6,015 bases of DNA from Bacillota bacterium (GTDB lineage: Bacteria; Bacillota; Bacilli; Bacillales_B; DSM-18226), in NCBI GenBank assembly GCA_021821235.1, contig JAKACS010000221.1:1-6015 (forward strand), given 5' to 3'. The translations under genes and the position numbers were made by a program. The notes beneath the pieces are model-generated. The model was not told the DNA's origin. It searched no databases and was given only the letters and a program-made list of their open reading frames with translations. Positions 1 to 5,164 of the stretch are shown in pieces (the stretch's first letter is position 1; every line of letters begins with the position of its first letter).

Positions 1-32
1 AGCTCCTTCGAATGGGAGAGCTAGAACTTTAA
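1..32 (+). CDS. gerE: GerE C-terminus (partial, 5' end outside window)
   Basis: The frame beginning at base 3 reads LLRMGELEL followed by TAA at 30-32. This is, as I recall it, the exact C-terminus of Bacillus GerE, the small LuxR/FixJ-type helix-turn-helix regulator of late mother-cell (sigma-K stage) sporulation genes such as spore coat genes. Bases 1-2 (AG) would be the end of the preceding codon. Only nine codons are visible, so the call rests on this short match plus synteny: gerE lies directly upstream of ysmB-racE in Bacillus. An intrinsic terminator follows immediately. The DNA-binding domain itself lies outside the window. Confidence 0.8.
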   Translation, partial: LLRMGELEL

Positions 33-73
33 AAATGACCGGCATCCTTATGGGAGGCCGGTTCATATTTTTA
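31..73 (+). terminator. Intrinsic terminator of gerE
   Basis: A stem pairs ATGA-CCGGC (35-43) with GCCGG-T-TCAT (57-66), with T62 bulged, and can extend inward through TCC/GGA (45-47 with 53-55). It is preceded by an A run (31-35) and followed by ATTTTT (67-72). It begins right at the gerE stop codon. Its presence argues against any coding start at 35 for the following gene. Confidence 0.8.
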
Positions 74-89
74 CGGGAATATTCCAATC

Positions 90-118
90 TTGAAATTTTT
101 AGAGGAAAAGTAGAAAAT
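90..118 (+). promoter_or_regulatory. Candidate sigma-A promoter for ysmB-racE
   Basis: TTGAAA (90-95, five of six matches to TTGACA) is separated by 17 bases from GAAAAT (113-118, four of six matches to TATAAT). It lies between the gerE terminator and ysmB, where a promoter is needed. The -10 is poor, so this is only a candidate; transcription would start near 125, inside the half-site cluster described at 121-143. Confidence 0.3.
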
Positions 119-120
119 AA

Positions 121-143
121 GAACAAGACCTTGTTTGAACAAG
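121..143. promoter_or_regulatory. Half-site cluster, possible operator for the MarR-type regulator
   Basis: GAACAAG occurs at 121-127 and again at 137-143, a direct repeat spaced 16 bases apart, and the inverted half-site CTTGTT lies between them at 130-135. This makes two overlapping perfect palindromes: AACAAG-AC-CTTGTT (122-135) and CTTGTT-TG-AACAAG (130-143). MarR proteins are dimers that bind palindromes of about this size, often in their own promoter. The position at the expected transcription start suits autorepression, but this is inference. Confidence 0.35.
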
Positions 144-193
144 CCGCTTTCGGCAGTCGAAACAGACTCCGAAACCTTAGAGGAGTTGTGGGA

Positions 194-649
194 ATGGAAC
201 TCGAAAATACAATTGAAAATCATGTTGACAGAGTATCTCTTATTGAAAAAGAATTGCGTTACATAGCCGGAATTATTAAGCAAAAAGGAAGAGAGCTGTT
301 AAGCAATTATACGATTACACCGCCGCAGTTTGTTGCCTTGCAATGGTTATACGAATATGGCGATATGACAATTGGCGATCTTTCCAATAAAATGTACCTG
401 GCCTGCAGCACTACAACCGATCTTGTGGATCGAATGGAGAAAAATCAGCTCGTCGTCCGGGTGAAGGACAGCCAGGATCGGCGTGTTGTCAGGATTCATT
501 TATTGGAAGAAGGCGAAAGAATCATTCAAGAAGTGATTAAAAAGCGGCAAATCTATTTGCAAGAAGTATTGAAAAACTTTACGGATGAAGAAATTCAGTT
601 GCTTCAAAGCAATTTAGTGAAATTGCATCAAGAAATGCGCGAAGATTGA
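194..649 (+). CDS. ysmB: MarR-family winged-helix transcriptional regulator
   Basis: A 151-residue protein of usual MarR length. The winged helix-turn-helix spans about residues 40-107: the segment around TIGDLSNKM (59-67) is the first HTH helix, [11 protein letters not shown] (71-81) the recognition helix, and [17 protein letters not shown] (91-107) the wing with the typical D-x-x-D-R-R-x-x-R pattern. The N- and C-terminal helices (about 5-37 and 108-148) would form the dimer interface. The start at ATG 194 is chosen because AGGAG (181-185) sits eight bases upstream; the open frame extends back to 35 only through the gerE terminator. Cys71, at the start of the recognition helix, is the only cysteine, so redox sensing is conceivable but unsupported. 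Ten bases separate it from racE, implying co-transcription. It is syntenic with B. subtilis ysmB, whose targets are unknown to me. Confidence 0.9.
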   Translation: MELENTIENHVDRVSLIEKELRYIAGIIKQKGRELLSNYTITPPQFVALQWLYEYGDMTIGDLSNKMYLACSTTTDLVDRMEKNQLVVRVKDSQDRRVVRIHLLEEGERIIQEVIKKRQIYLQEVLKNFTDEEIQLLQSNLVKLHQEMRED

Positions 650-659
650 GGGGAGAAGT

Positions 660-1454
660 TTGAAACAACCGATTGGTGTGATTGACTCGGGCGTAGGGGG
701 CTTAACCGTCGCGAAGGAAATCATGAGACAGCTTCCAAACGAAGAAATTATTTATTTTGGTGATACAGCCAGATGTCCATATGGACCTAGAACAAGCCGG
801 GAAGTAAAGAAATTCACTTGGGAAATGACGCAGTTTTTATTGCAAAAAAAAATCAAAATGCTGGTCATTGCCTGTAACACAGCTACTGCTGCTGCCCTTG
901 AGGAAATTCAAAAGGAACTCCGCATCCCGGTACTGGGTGTAATTTATCCTGGGGCTCGGGCAGCCATTAAAATAACAAAGAACTATCGGGTAGGAATTAT
1001 TGGCACAGAAGGGACAGTGAAGAGCGGAGCATATGAAAAAGCATTAAAAGCACTAAACAGCCGCTTGTTCGTTACAAGCCTCGCCTGTCCAAAATTTGTA
1101 CCGCTCGTGGAAAGCGGTGAGTACTCAGGGCCGGTTGCCCAAAAAATTGTTGAAGAGTCCTTAAAACCATTAATCGAACAAAATTTGGATACACTTATTT
1201 TGGGCTGTACCCATTATCCGCTGCTCGAGCCGTTGATTAAACATTATATGGGATCAAGCGTAAATGTGATCAGTTCTGGAGATGAAACAGCAAGAGAGAT
1301 CAGCGCAATCTTACAATATAAGGGGATGCTAAGCACAAGTGAGGATGAGCCTGTTCACGTATTCTATACATCAGGTTCAAAAGCGATTTTTTCAAAAATT
1401 GCCTCCGAATGGCTTGGCATGCCAATCGAAAACGTGAAATGGAAGAGATTCTAG
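660..1454 (+). CDS. racE: Glutamate racemase
   Basis: This cytosolic, cofactor-independent enzyme (264 residues, normal for the family) interconverts L- and D-glutamate and supplies D-Glu for peptidoglycan; in some bacilli it also feeds poly-gamma-glutamate. Visible signatures are DSGVGG (residues 9-14), GDTARCPYG (35-43), the first catalytic cysteine in ACNTA (Cys72), and the second in GCTHYP (Cys183, with Thr184 and His185). SSGDETA (205-211) near the C-terminus is also typical of the family. The start is a TTG at 660, preceded by AGGGGAG (649-655), which overlaps the ysmB stop; the residues after it align from memory with the B. subtilis RacE N-terminus. A strong terminator lies eight bases after the stop, so ysmB-racE forms a two-gene unit. 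RacE rather than YrpC is preferred because of synteny. Confidence 0.97.
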   Translation: MKQPIGVIDSGVGGLTVAKEIMRQLPNEEIIYFGDTARCPYGPRTSREVKKFTWEMTQFLLQKKIKMLVIACNTATAAALEEIQKELRIPVLGVIYPGARAAIKITKNYRVGIIGTEGTVKSGAYEKALKALNSRLFVTSLACPKFVPLVESGEYSGPVAQKIVEESLKPLIEQNLDTLILGCTHYPLLEPLIKHYMGSSVNVISSGDETAREISAILQYKGMLSTSEDEPVHVFYTSGSKAIFSKIASEWLGMPIENVKWKRF

Positions 1455-1461
1455 CAGGTAT

Positions 1462-1494
1462 AAAAGCTCCTTGACGAAAAAAGGAGCTTTTTTT
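1462..1494 (+). terminator. Intrinsic terminator of ysmB-racE
   Basis: AAAAGCTCCTT (1462-1472) pairs perfectly with AAGGAGCTTTT (1481-1491) around an eight-base loop, and the T run continues to 1494. It starts seven bases after the racE stop and separates racE from gerM. Confidence 0.95.
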
Positions 1495-1527
1495 GTCCAC
1501 ATTTTTTCCCAAAACGGTCTAAATTTA

Positions 1528-1556
1528 AAATATGCTCGTATATATTTTAGTACAAA
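1528..1556 (+). promoter_or_regulatory. Weak candidate sporulation (sigma-E-like) promoter for gerM
   Basis: AAATATG (1528-1534, roughly five of seven to the sigma-E -35 pattern KMATATT) is 14 bases upstream of AGTACAAA (1549-1556), which shares the TACAA core of the -10 pattern CATACAMT. Spacing fits sigma-E, and gerM of B. subtilis is mother-cell expressed. Transcription would begin just before the Shine-Dalgarno, leaving a very short leader, so the match may be chance in AT-rich DNA. No convincing sigma-A promoter is visible in 1495-1563. Confidence 0.2.
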
Positions 1557-1576
1557 CTGTCTTGGGAGGGATTTGT

Positions 1577-2647
1577 ATGATTAAAAATAAAACAGCAACG
1601 ATTTTTGTTTCGGCTGTTTTTGCTTCTACCCTGCTTTTATCCGGCTGTTCTCTCTTTGGAACGGAAACAGCAAAAAAAATTGATCCGCCAAAAGATGTAA
1701 CAATCTCCAAAGAAACGAATTCGGCGGCAACAACTGCAAAACAATCAACCAAGAGTACAACAGAAGCGAAGGCAAAGGAAACGATTAAAACGGAGCTTTA
1801 TTTGATTGATAAAAACGGCTATGTCGTTCCGCAAACAATCGCGATTCCGAAAACAACGTCAATTGCAAAGCAAGCACTGGAATATTTAGTCGCGGACGGG
1901 CAAGTTTCCCAAATCTTGCCAAATGGCTTTAGAGCGGTGCTTCCAGCCGGAACTCAAGTGTCTGTTGATATTAAGGACGGCGTCGCATCCGTTGATTTTT
2001 CAAAAGAATTTAAAAATTACCAGGCTGCGGATGAAAGCAAAATTCTTCAAGCTGTTACATGGACGTTAACGCAGTTTGACACAGTTAAAAGTGTGAAGCT
2101 GGAACTGAATGGAAAACCGCTGGCTAAGATGCCTGTAAAGGGAACGCCAATCAGCGAAAATCTGTCAAGAGCAAGCGGAATTAACGTTGATACTTCTGAT
2201 GTATTAGATATTACCAATACAAAACCGGTAACGATTTATTACATCGGTGGTGAGGAAGGATCCTACTATTATGTACCAGTAACGCGTAGAGTAAGCAATA
2301 ATGTGAAAGACAATGTGGTTGCTGCTGTTGACGAACTGGTCAAAGGGCCAAACCAATCTTCTAACCTCGTTTCTGATTTTATGCCAAAAGTACAGCTTCT
2401 TGAAGCGCCAAAAATCGAGAATGGCAAAGTAACATTGAACTTTAATGATTCTGTTTACGGCAGTTTTAAAGAAAAAGTGATTTCCCAGCATTTGTTGGAT
2501 GAACTTGTTTTGTCGTTAACGGAGCAGAAGGGAATTAAGGAAGTTTCTGTTTTAGTAAAAGGAAAAGCTGAATTGGTAAAAGAAGATGGTAAGAAACTAA
2601 CGGCTCCTGTAACTCGTCCTGAAAAAGTGAACACAGGTAGTTTCTAA
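1577..2647 (+). CDS. gerM: GerM sporulation/germination lipoprotein, two GerMN domains
   Basis: A 356-residue exported lipoprotein. Residues 1-24 form a type II signal: positive MIKNK, a hydrophobic stretch, then lipobox LLSG-Cys24. A low-complexity linker rich in Thr, Lys, Ala and Ser (about 28-70) follows. Two GerMN domains come next, about 72-185 and 217-332; each ends in a strand pattern of the type GVASVDFS / GKVTLNFN and then a helix and VKSVKLELNGK / IKEVSVLVKGK. In B. subtilis, GerM is needed for germination and cortex formation, and stabilises the SpoIIIAH-SpoIIQ channel between mother cell and forespore. The start at ATG 1577 has GGAGGG (1565-1570) six bases upstream and places the signal peptide correctly; an in-frame ATG at 1532 has no such site. 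It lies alone between the racE terminator and the rph promoter. Confidence 0.95.
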   Translation: MIKNKTATIFVSAVFASTLLLSGCSLFGTETAKKIDPPKDVTISKETNSAATTAKQSTKSTTEAKAKETIKTELYLIDKNGYVVPQTIAIPKTTSIAKQALEYLVADGQVSQILPNGFRAVLPAGTQVSVDIKDGVASVDFSKEFKNYQAADESKILQAVTWTLTQFDTVKSVKLELNGKPLAKMPVKGTPISENLSRASGINVDTSDVLDITNTKPVTIYYIGGEEGSYYYVPVTRRVSNNVKDNVVAAVDELVKGPNQSSNLVSDFMPKVQLLEAPKIENGKVTLNFNDSVYGSFKEKVISQHLLDELVLSLTEQKGIKEVSVLVKGKAELVKEDGKKLTAPVTRPEKVNTGSF

Positions 2648-2658
2648 AAAAAGTTTTT

Positions 2659-2667
2659 TGATATACT
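2659..2667 (+). promoter_or_regulatory. Extended -10 promoter for rph-ysnA-ysnB
   Basis: TG-A-TATACT matches the extended -10 TGnTATAAT with one change, and begins 12 bases after the gerM stop. The expected -35 region (about 2639-2645, AGTTTCT) is poor, which extended -10 promoters tolerate. Transcription would start near 2674, giving a leader of about 105 bases before rph. Confidence 0.5.
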
Positions 2668-2683
2668 ATTATAGAGGCAATAA

Positions 2684-2710
2684 AAGAGGTTGGCTTTAAA
2701 GCCGCCTCTT
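2684..2710 (+). terminator. Stem-loop in the gerM-rph gap (terminator of gerM or leader hairpin of rph)
   Basis: AAGAGG (2684-2689) pairs with CCTCTT (2705-2710), and inside it GGCT (2692-2695) pairs with AGCC (2700-2703) around a TTAA loop; a two-against-one internal loop (TT versus G2704) separates the helices. The tail CTTCTTTC is pyrimidine-rich but lacks a clean T run. It lies 36 bases after the gerM stop yet downstream of the candidate rph promoter, so it could terminate gerM messages, attenuate rph, or simply stabilise the rph 5' end. Confidence 0.45.
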
Positions 2711-2740
2711 CTTTCATGTATACAATTGCTTGTTGATTCC

Positions 2741-2760
2741 AAATTGTTGAAAATTGTTGA
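2741..2760. repeat. Perfect 10-bp tandem duplication in rph leader
   Basis: AAATTGTTGA is present twice in direct succession (2741-2750 and 2751-2760), with a looser relative CTTGTTGATT just upstream (2729-2738). It sits immediately before the rph Shine-Dalgarno. No function is evident. Confidence 0.6.
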
Positions 2761-2779
2761 AGAATGGGAGGAAGGATTG

Positions 2780-3532
2780 TTGCGAACAGATGGAAGAGAA
2801 CGACTACAATTAAGACCTGTACATATTGAAACCAATTACTTAAAGCATCCGGAGGGTTCTGTGCTAATTTCAGTTGGGGACACAAAAGTGATTTGCACAG
2901 CCAGTATAGAAGAGCGGGTTCCGCCATTTTTGCGCGGCGGTGGAAAAGGCTGGATTACCGCTGAGTATTCCATGTTACCAAGGGCAACTGAAGCTCGAAA
3001 CATTCGTGAATCATCAAAAGGGAAAGTAACTGGACGGACGATGGAGATTCAGCGGTTAATTGGCAGGGCTTTACGATCCATTGTTGATCTGCAGGCAATT
3101 GGCGAACGAACCATCTGGATTGACTGTGATGTGATTCAAGCGGACGGTGGTACGAGGACGGCATCGATCACCGGTGCATTTGTCGCTATGTCGGTTGCGT
3201 TGAACAACTTGGCGGAAAAAAAGGCATTTTCCCACTTTCCAATTACGGATTTTTTAGCAGCTACAAGTGCTGGTATTTTAGAAAATAATCAAGCCGTGTT
3301 AGACTTGAATTATGCGGAAGATTCGAAAGCAAAAGTCGATATGAATATCGTGATGACCGCAAGCGGCGAATTCGTGGAACTGCAAGGCACTGGCGAGGAA
3401 GCAACATTTTCGTATCAGCAGCTACAAGAGCTGCTTAAGGCGGGAGAAGATGGTCTAATGGAACTTTTTGAATATCAAAAAAGAGCGCTTGGCGATGAAA
3501 TTACAAAAAAGATAGAGGATCGAAGAAAGTAG
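2780..3532 (+). CDS. rph: RNase PH (tRNA 3'-end nucleotidyltransferase)
   Basis: A 250-residue phosphorolytic 3'-5' exoribonuclease that trims tRNA precursors after the CCA end and works as a ring-shaped hexamer in the cytosol. Family signatures are [20 protein letters not shown] (50-69), [15 protein letters not shown] (85-99), the segment from [11 protein letters not shown] to TRTASITGA (114-133), and LDLNYAEDS (174-182). Phosphate-binding arginines Arg86 and Arg126 fall at the positions known in RNase PH, and Asp181 and Asp187 are the likely metal or catalytic acidic residues. The start is TTG 2780 (MRTDGRE), eight bases after GGGAGG (2766-2771); it aligns with the B. subtilis start. TTG 2777 is adjacent but only five bases away. 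An upstream open extension to 2690 passes through a hairpin and is not counted. It heads a tight operon with ysnA and ysnB and lies 1.3 kb from a tRNA gene, its type of substrate. Confidence 0.97.
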   Translation: MRTDGRERLQLRPVHIETNYLKHPEGSVLISVGDTKVICTASIEERVPPFLRGGGKGWITAEYSMLPRATEARNIRESSKGKVTGRTMEIQRLIGRALRSIVDLQAIGERTIWIDCDVIQADGGTRTASITGAFVAMSVALNNLAEKKAFSHFPITDFLAATSAGILENNQAVLDLNYAEDSKAKVDMNIVMTASGEFVELQGTGEEATFSYQQLQELLKAGEDGLMELFEYQKRALGDEITKKIEDRRK

Positions 3533-3545
3533 CTGGGAGGTATTA

Positions 3546-4166
3546 ATGAAATTGGTGAAGGAAGTTATCATAGCAACCAAGAATCCTGGTAAAGCGAAAG
3601 AATTCACGGAAATGTTTTCGTCAAGGGGCATTGCTGTAAAAACACTGCTTGACTATCCCGCCGCCCCCGAAATTGAGGAAACAGGACAAACGTTTGAAGA
3701 AAATGCAATATTAAAGGCGGAGACAGTTTCGCAGTTTTTAGAAAAAATGGTAATTAGCGATGATTCTGGCTTGATCGTCGATGCCCTCAATGGACGCCCC
3801 GGAATTTTTTCGGCTAGGTATGCCGGAGAAGAAAAAAACGATGAAGCCAATATCGATAAAGTACTGCAGGAATTAATAGGGGTATCTGTGGAAAAACGGA
3901 CGGCAAGATTTTATTGTGCACTGGCTATGGCCATTCCAGGCAGGGAAACTGTAACGGTGTCGGGAACCTGTGAGGGCCGCATATTGGAAACTCGCCAAGG
4001 AACGAACGGATTTGGCTATGATCCAATCTTTTTTGTGTCTGAAAAAAATCATTCAATGGCAGAACTGTCGGCGGGAGAGAAAAACAAAATCAGCCACCGT
4101 GCCAATGCATTAAAAAAGTTAGATCGCATGCTTGATGTGATTCTTGAAAGAGCTGTCCGATCATGA
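3546..4166 (+). CDS. ysnA: Non-canonical purine NTP pyrophosphatase (HAM1/RdgB family)
   Basis: A 206-residue enzyme that hydrolyses dITP, ITP and XTP to monophosphates plus pyrophosphate, keeping deaminated purines out of DNA and RNA. Motifs in order: nucleotide-binding [10 protein letters not shown] (11-20), [14 protein letters not shown] (45-58), [16 protein letters not shown] (71-86) with metal or catalytic acids Asp72 and Asp73, FSARYAG (88-94), [11 protein letters not shown] (152-162) contacting the base, and SHRANAL (183-189). Full length and intact. ATG 3546 is preceded by GGGAGG (3535-3540). It starts 13 bases after rph and its stop overlaps the ysnB start by four bases, so the three genes are surely co-transcribed. 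In some Firmicutes, RdgB domains are fused to RNase PH or glutamate racemase; here they are separate. Confidence 0.96.
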   Translation: MKLVKEVIIATKNPGKAKEFTEMFSSRGIAVKTLLDYPAAPEIEETGQTFEENAILKAETVSQFLEKMVISDDSGLIVDALNGRPGIFSARYAGEEKNDEANIDKVLQELIGVSVEKRTARFYCALAMAIPGRETVTVSGTCEGRILETRQGTNGFGYDPIFFVSEKNHSMAELSAGEKNKISHRANALKKLDRMLDVILERAVRS

Positions 4167-4684
4167 GCAAAGTATTACTTGTCAGCGACAGCCATGGTTT
4201 AACCCGTGAACTTGAGATCATAAAAGAAAGGCATCGAAAAGAAGCAGATCTGCTAATACACTGCGGCGACTCGCAATTGATGGCCGATGATCATACTATG
4301 ACCGGTTTTGTTACAGTAAGAGGGAACTGTGATTTCGATACGAGATTTCCGCTCGATGCTGTCGCAGAGGCTGGTGGCAGAAAGATTTTTGTGACTCATG
4401 GCCATAATTATTCCGTCAAAACTTCCATTATCGGTCTGAATTACCGGGCACAAGAACTTCAAGCCGATCTAGTCTGTTTTGGACATTCGCATGTTTTGGG
4501 TGCAGAGCTTATTGAGGGTGTCTTATTTCTAAATCCTGGAAGCATTCGTCTTCCGCGCGAACGTTTCGAAAAAACCTATATGATCGTGGAATTGCTTAAT
4601 GATGCGGTAATGTTATCTGTGTACGAGATGAACGGCAAAAAATTAGATGCCTTATCGCGCAAATTTGCATTACCGCAAAAATAA
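4163..4684 (+). CDS. ysnB: YfcE-type metallophosphoesterase
   Basis: A 173-residue calcineurin-like phosphoesterase of the YfcE/MJ0936 group, presumed cytosolic. Metal-ligand motifs are all present: DSH (Asp9, His11), GD (Asp36), GNCD (Asn55), GHNY with His79 and His81, and GHSH (His108, His110), followed by the NPGS loop (124-127). Homologues hydrolyse phosphodiesters with Mn or Ni in vitro, but the natural substrate is unknown. The start ATG 4163 lies in an ATGA overlap with the ysnA stop and has only a weak GAAAGAG upstream, which suggests translational coupling. It is the last protein gene of the rph unit. The murI/racE - rdgB - yfcE neighbourhood is common in Firmicutes, although here gerM and rph intervene. 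Confidence 0.93.
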   Translation: MSKVLLVSDSHGLTRELEIIKERHRKEADLLIHCGDSQLMADDHTMTGFVTVRGNCDFDTRFPLDAVAEAGGRKIFVTHGHNYSVKTSIIGLNYRAQELQADLVCFGHSHVLGAELIEGVLFLNPGSIRLPRERFEKTYMIVELLNDAVMLSVYEMNGKKLDALSRKFALPQK

Positions 4685-4698
4685 ATAGTTGCATATGA

Positions 4699-4729
4699 TA
4701 ATGGGGGGACGTTCAACTTCCCCTCATTA
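4699..4729 (+). terminator. GC-rich hairpin after ysnB, without a T run
   Basis: An 11-bp stem runs TAATGGGGGGA (4699-4709) against TCCCCTCATTA (4719-4729) with one G-T pair and a nine-base loop. It sits 15 bases after the ysnB stop, the usual place for a terminator, but is followed by AAAAAATATTG rather than T residues, and has no T run on the other strand's exit side either. It may be a weak or protein-assisted terminator, or a 3' stabiliser that allows read-through into the tRNA gene. Confidence 0.45.
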
Positions 4730-4739
4730 AAAAATATTG

Positions 4740-4768
4740 TTGACTTTTGAGAACATGGCTAATATAAT
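4740..4768 (+). promoter_or_regulatory. Near-consensus sigma-A promoter of the tRNA-Arg gene
   Basis: TTGACT (4740-4745) and a perfect TATAAT (4763-4768) are exactly 17 bases apart, with an A-rich stretch (4729-4737) just upstream that could act as an UP element. Predicted transcription start is near 4775, leaving about 20 bases of 5' leader for RNase P to remove. Confidence 0.9.
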
Positions 4769-4795
4769 AAATCTTGTCTTTGAAAAATTGAAACT

Positions 4796-4872
4796 GTCCC
4801 AGTAGCTCAGCCGGATAGAGCATACGCCTTCTAAGCGTACGGTCGGGAGTTCGAATCTCTCCTGGGACGCCA
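4796..4872 (+). tRNA. tRNA-Arg, anticodon UCU
   Basis: A complete cloverleaf can be drawn. Acceptor GTCCCAG (4796-4802) pairs with CTGGGAC (4862-4868). The D stem is GCTC (4805-4808) with GAGC (4818-4821), and its loop carries GG (4813-4814). The anticodon stem is TACGC (4823-4827) with GCGTA (4835-4839), loop CTTCTAA, anticodon TCT at 4830-4832, which reads AGA and AGG. The variable loop is CGGTC; the T stem is GGGAG with CTCTC (one G-T pair) around TTCGAAT (4850-4856). Discriminator is G4869 and CCA is encoded (4870-4872). It has its own strong promoter and terminator. The encoded CCA means maturation depends on exonucleases such as RNase PH, encoded just upstream. tRNA-Arg genes often serve as integration sites, but no duplicated 3' end is visible here. 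Confidence 0.97.
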
Positions 4873-4908
4873 CCACCAAACCATTTAACTTACATATTAA
4901 ACACATTC

Positions 4909-4936
4909 ACTCATCTAGTTCTAGATGAGTTTTTTT
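4909..4936 (+). terminator. Intrinsic terminator of the tRNA-Arg unit
   Basis: ACTCATCTA (4909-4917) pairs perfectly with TAGATGAGT (4922-4930) around a GTTC loop, followed by seven T residues (4930-4936), a C and more T. A textbook terminator 37 bases after the tRNA. Confidence 0.95.
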
Positions 4937-4986
4937 CTTTTCTGGCAAATTGAAGATACCACTTTCATGCTGTGCACTTATCCTGC

Positions 4987-5085
4987 AGGCTGCAAGAAGT
5001 TGTAGAATTGCCCCCGAAAGTCGTCGAATCCGGCATGGAAGTTGTAGAATTGTCCCCAAAAGTCGTCGAATCCGCTAAACAGCCT
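4987..5085. repeat. Tandem 21-bp repeat array (four units) bounded by a 6-bp inverted repeat
   Basis: Four 21-bp units run without gaps: A1 4996-5016, B1 5017-5037, A2 5038-5058, B2 5059-5079. A units begin GAAGTTGTAGAATTG and B units AAAGTCGTCGAATCCG; A and B share a core of the form AAGTyGTmGAAT. Seen as a 42-bp dimer, the first 37 bases of each copy match at 35 positions. AGGCTG (4987-4992) and its complement CAGCCT (5080-5085) bound the array. The array fills much of the 292-base gap between the tRNA and the TPR gene. One plus frame is open through it, reading xVVExxx heptads (EVVELPP, KVVESGM, EVVELSP, KVVESAK), but it lacks a ribosome binding site and overlaps the next gene, so I treat it as non-coding. 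Confidence 0.85.
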
Positions 5086-5151
5086 TTCGTTTATGAAAAG
5101 TTTGCTTTTCTACTCCCTCGTGCTAAACTATTTTCCATAAGCACGCGAAAG
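5084..5151 (+). other. Possible three-helix RNA fold in the leader of the TPR gene
   Basis: CTTTCG (5084-5089) can pair with CGAAAG (5146-5151), enclosing two hairpins: GAAAAG/CTTTTC (5095-5100 with 5105-5110, TTTG loop) and CGTGCT/AGCACG (5119-5124 with 5140-5145). The last helix abuts the closing helix, allowing stacking. The fold ends two bases before the AGGGG ribosome binding site (5154-5158). Each helix is only six pairs, so chance is possible. No convincing promoter is visible in 5086-5150; TTGCTT (5102-5107) with TAAACT (5124-5129) is poor. Confidence 0.3.
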
Positions 5152-5164
5152 ATAGGGGCGGCAA

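Noticed and set aside
35..193. An in-frame 53-codon N-terminal extension of the MarR gene starting at ATG 35.
   Set aside because: It begins inside the gerE terminator stem, has no ribosome binding site at 35, and does not look like MarR sequence. ATG 194 has AGGAG eight bases upstream and gives a normal family length.
1532..1576. An upstream in-frame ATG for gerM adding 15 residues.
   Set aside because: There is no Shine-Dalgarno before 1532, and the extension would bury the lipoprotein signal; ATG 1577 has GGAGGG at correct spacing.
2690..2779. An upstream in-frame TTG for rph adding 30 residues.
   Set aside because: It starts within the 2684-2710 hairpin without a ribosome site. The GGGAGG and family N-terminus point to TTG 2780.
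2204..2927. Minus-strand open frames opposite gerM and rph (2204-2491, 2535-2927).
   Set aside because: They are antisense to well-supported genes and their translations show no recognisable family pattern.
4796..4872. tRNA-Arg as an integration (att) site of a mobile element.
   Set aside because: No duplicated tRNA 3' end, integrase or phage-like gene lies in the window, and the flanking gene order is the usual core order.
4996..5074. Two 37-bp direct repeats resembling a CRISPR unit.
   Set aside because: Only two copies, a 5-bp 'spacer', an internal 21-bp periodicity and no cas genes in the window.
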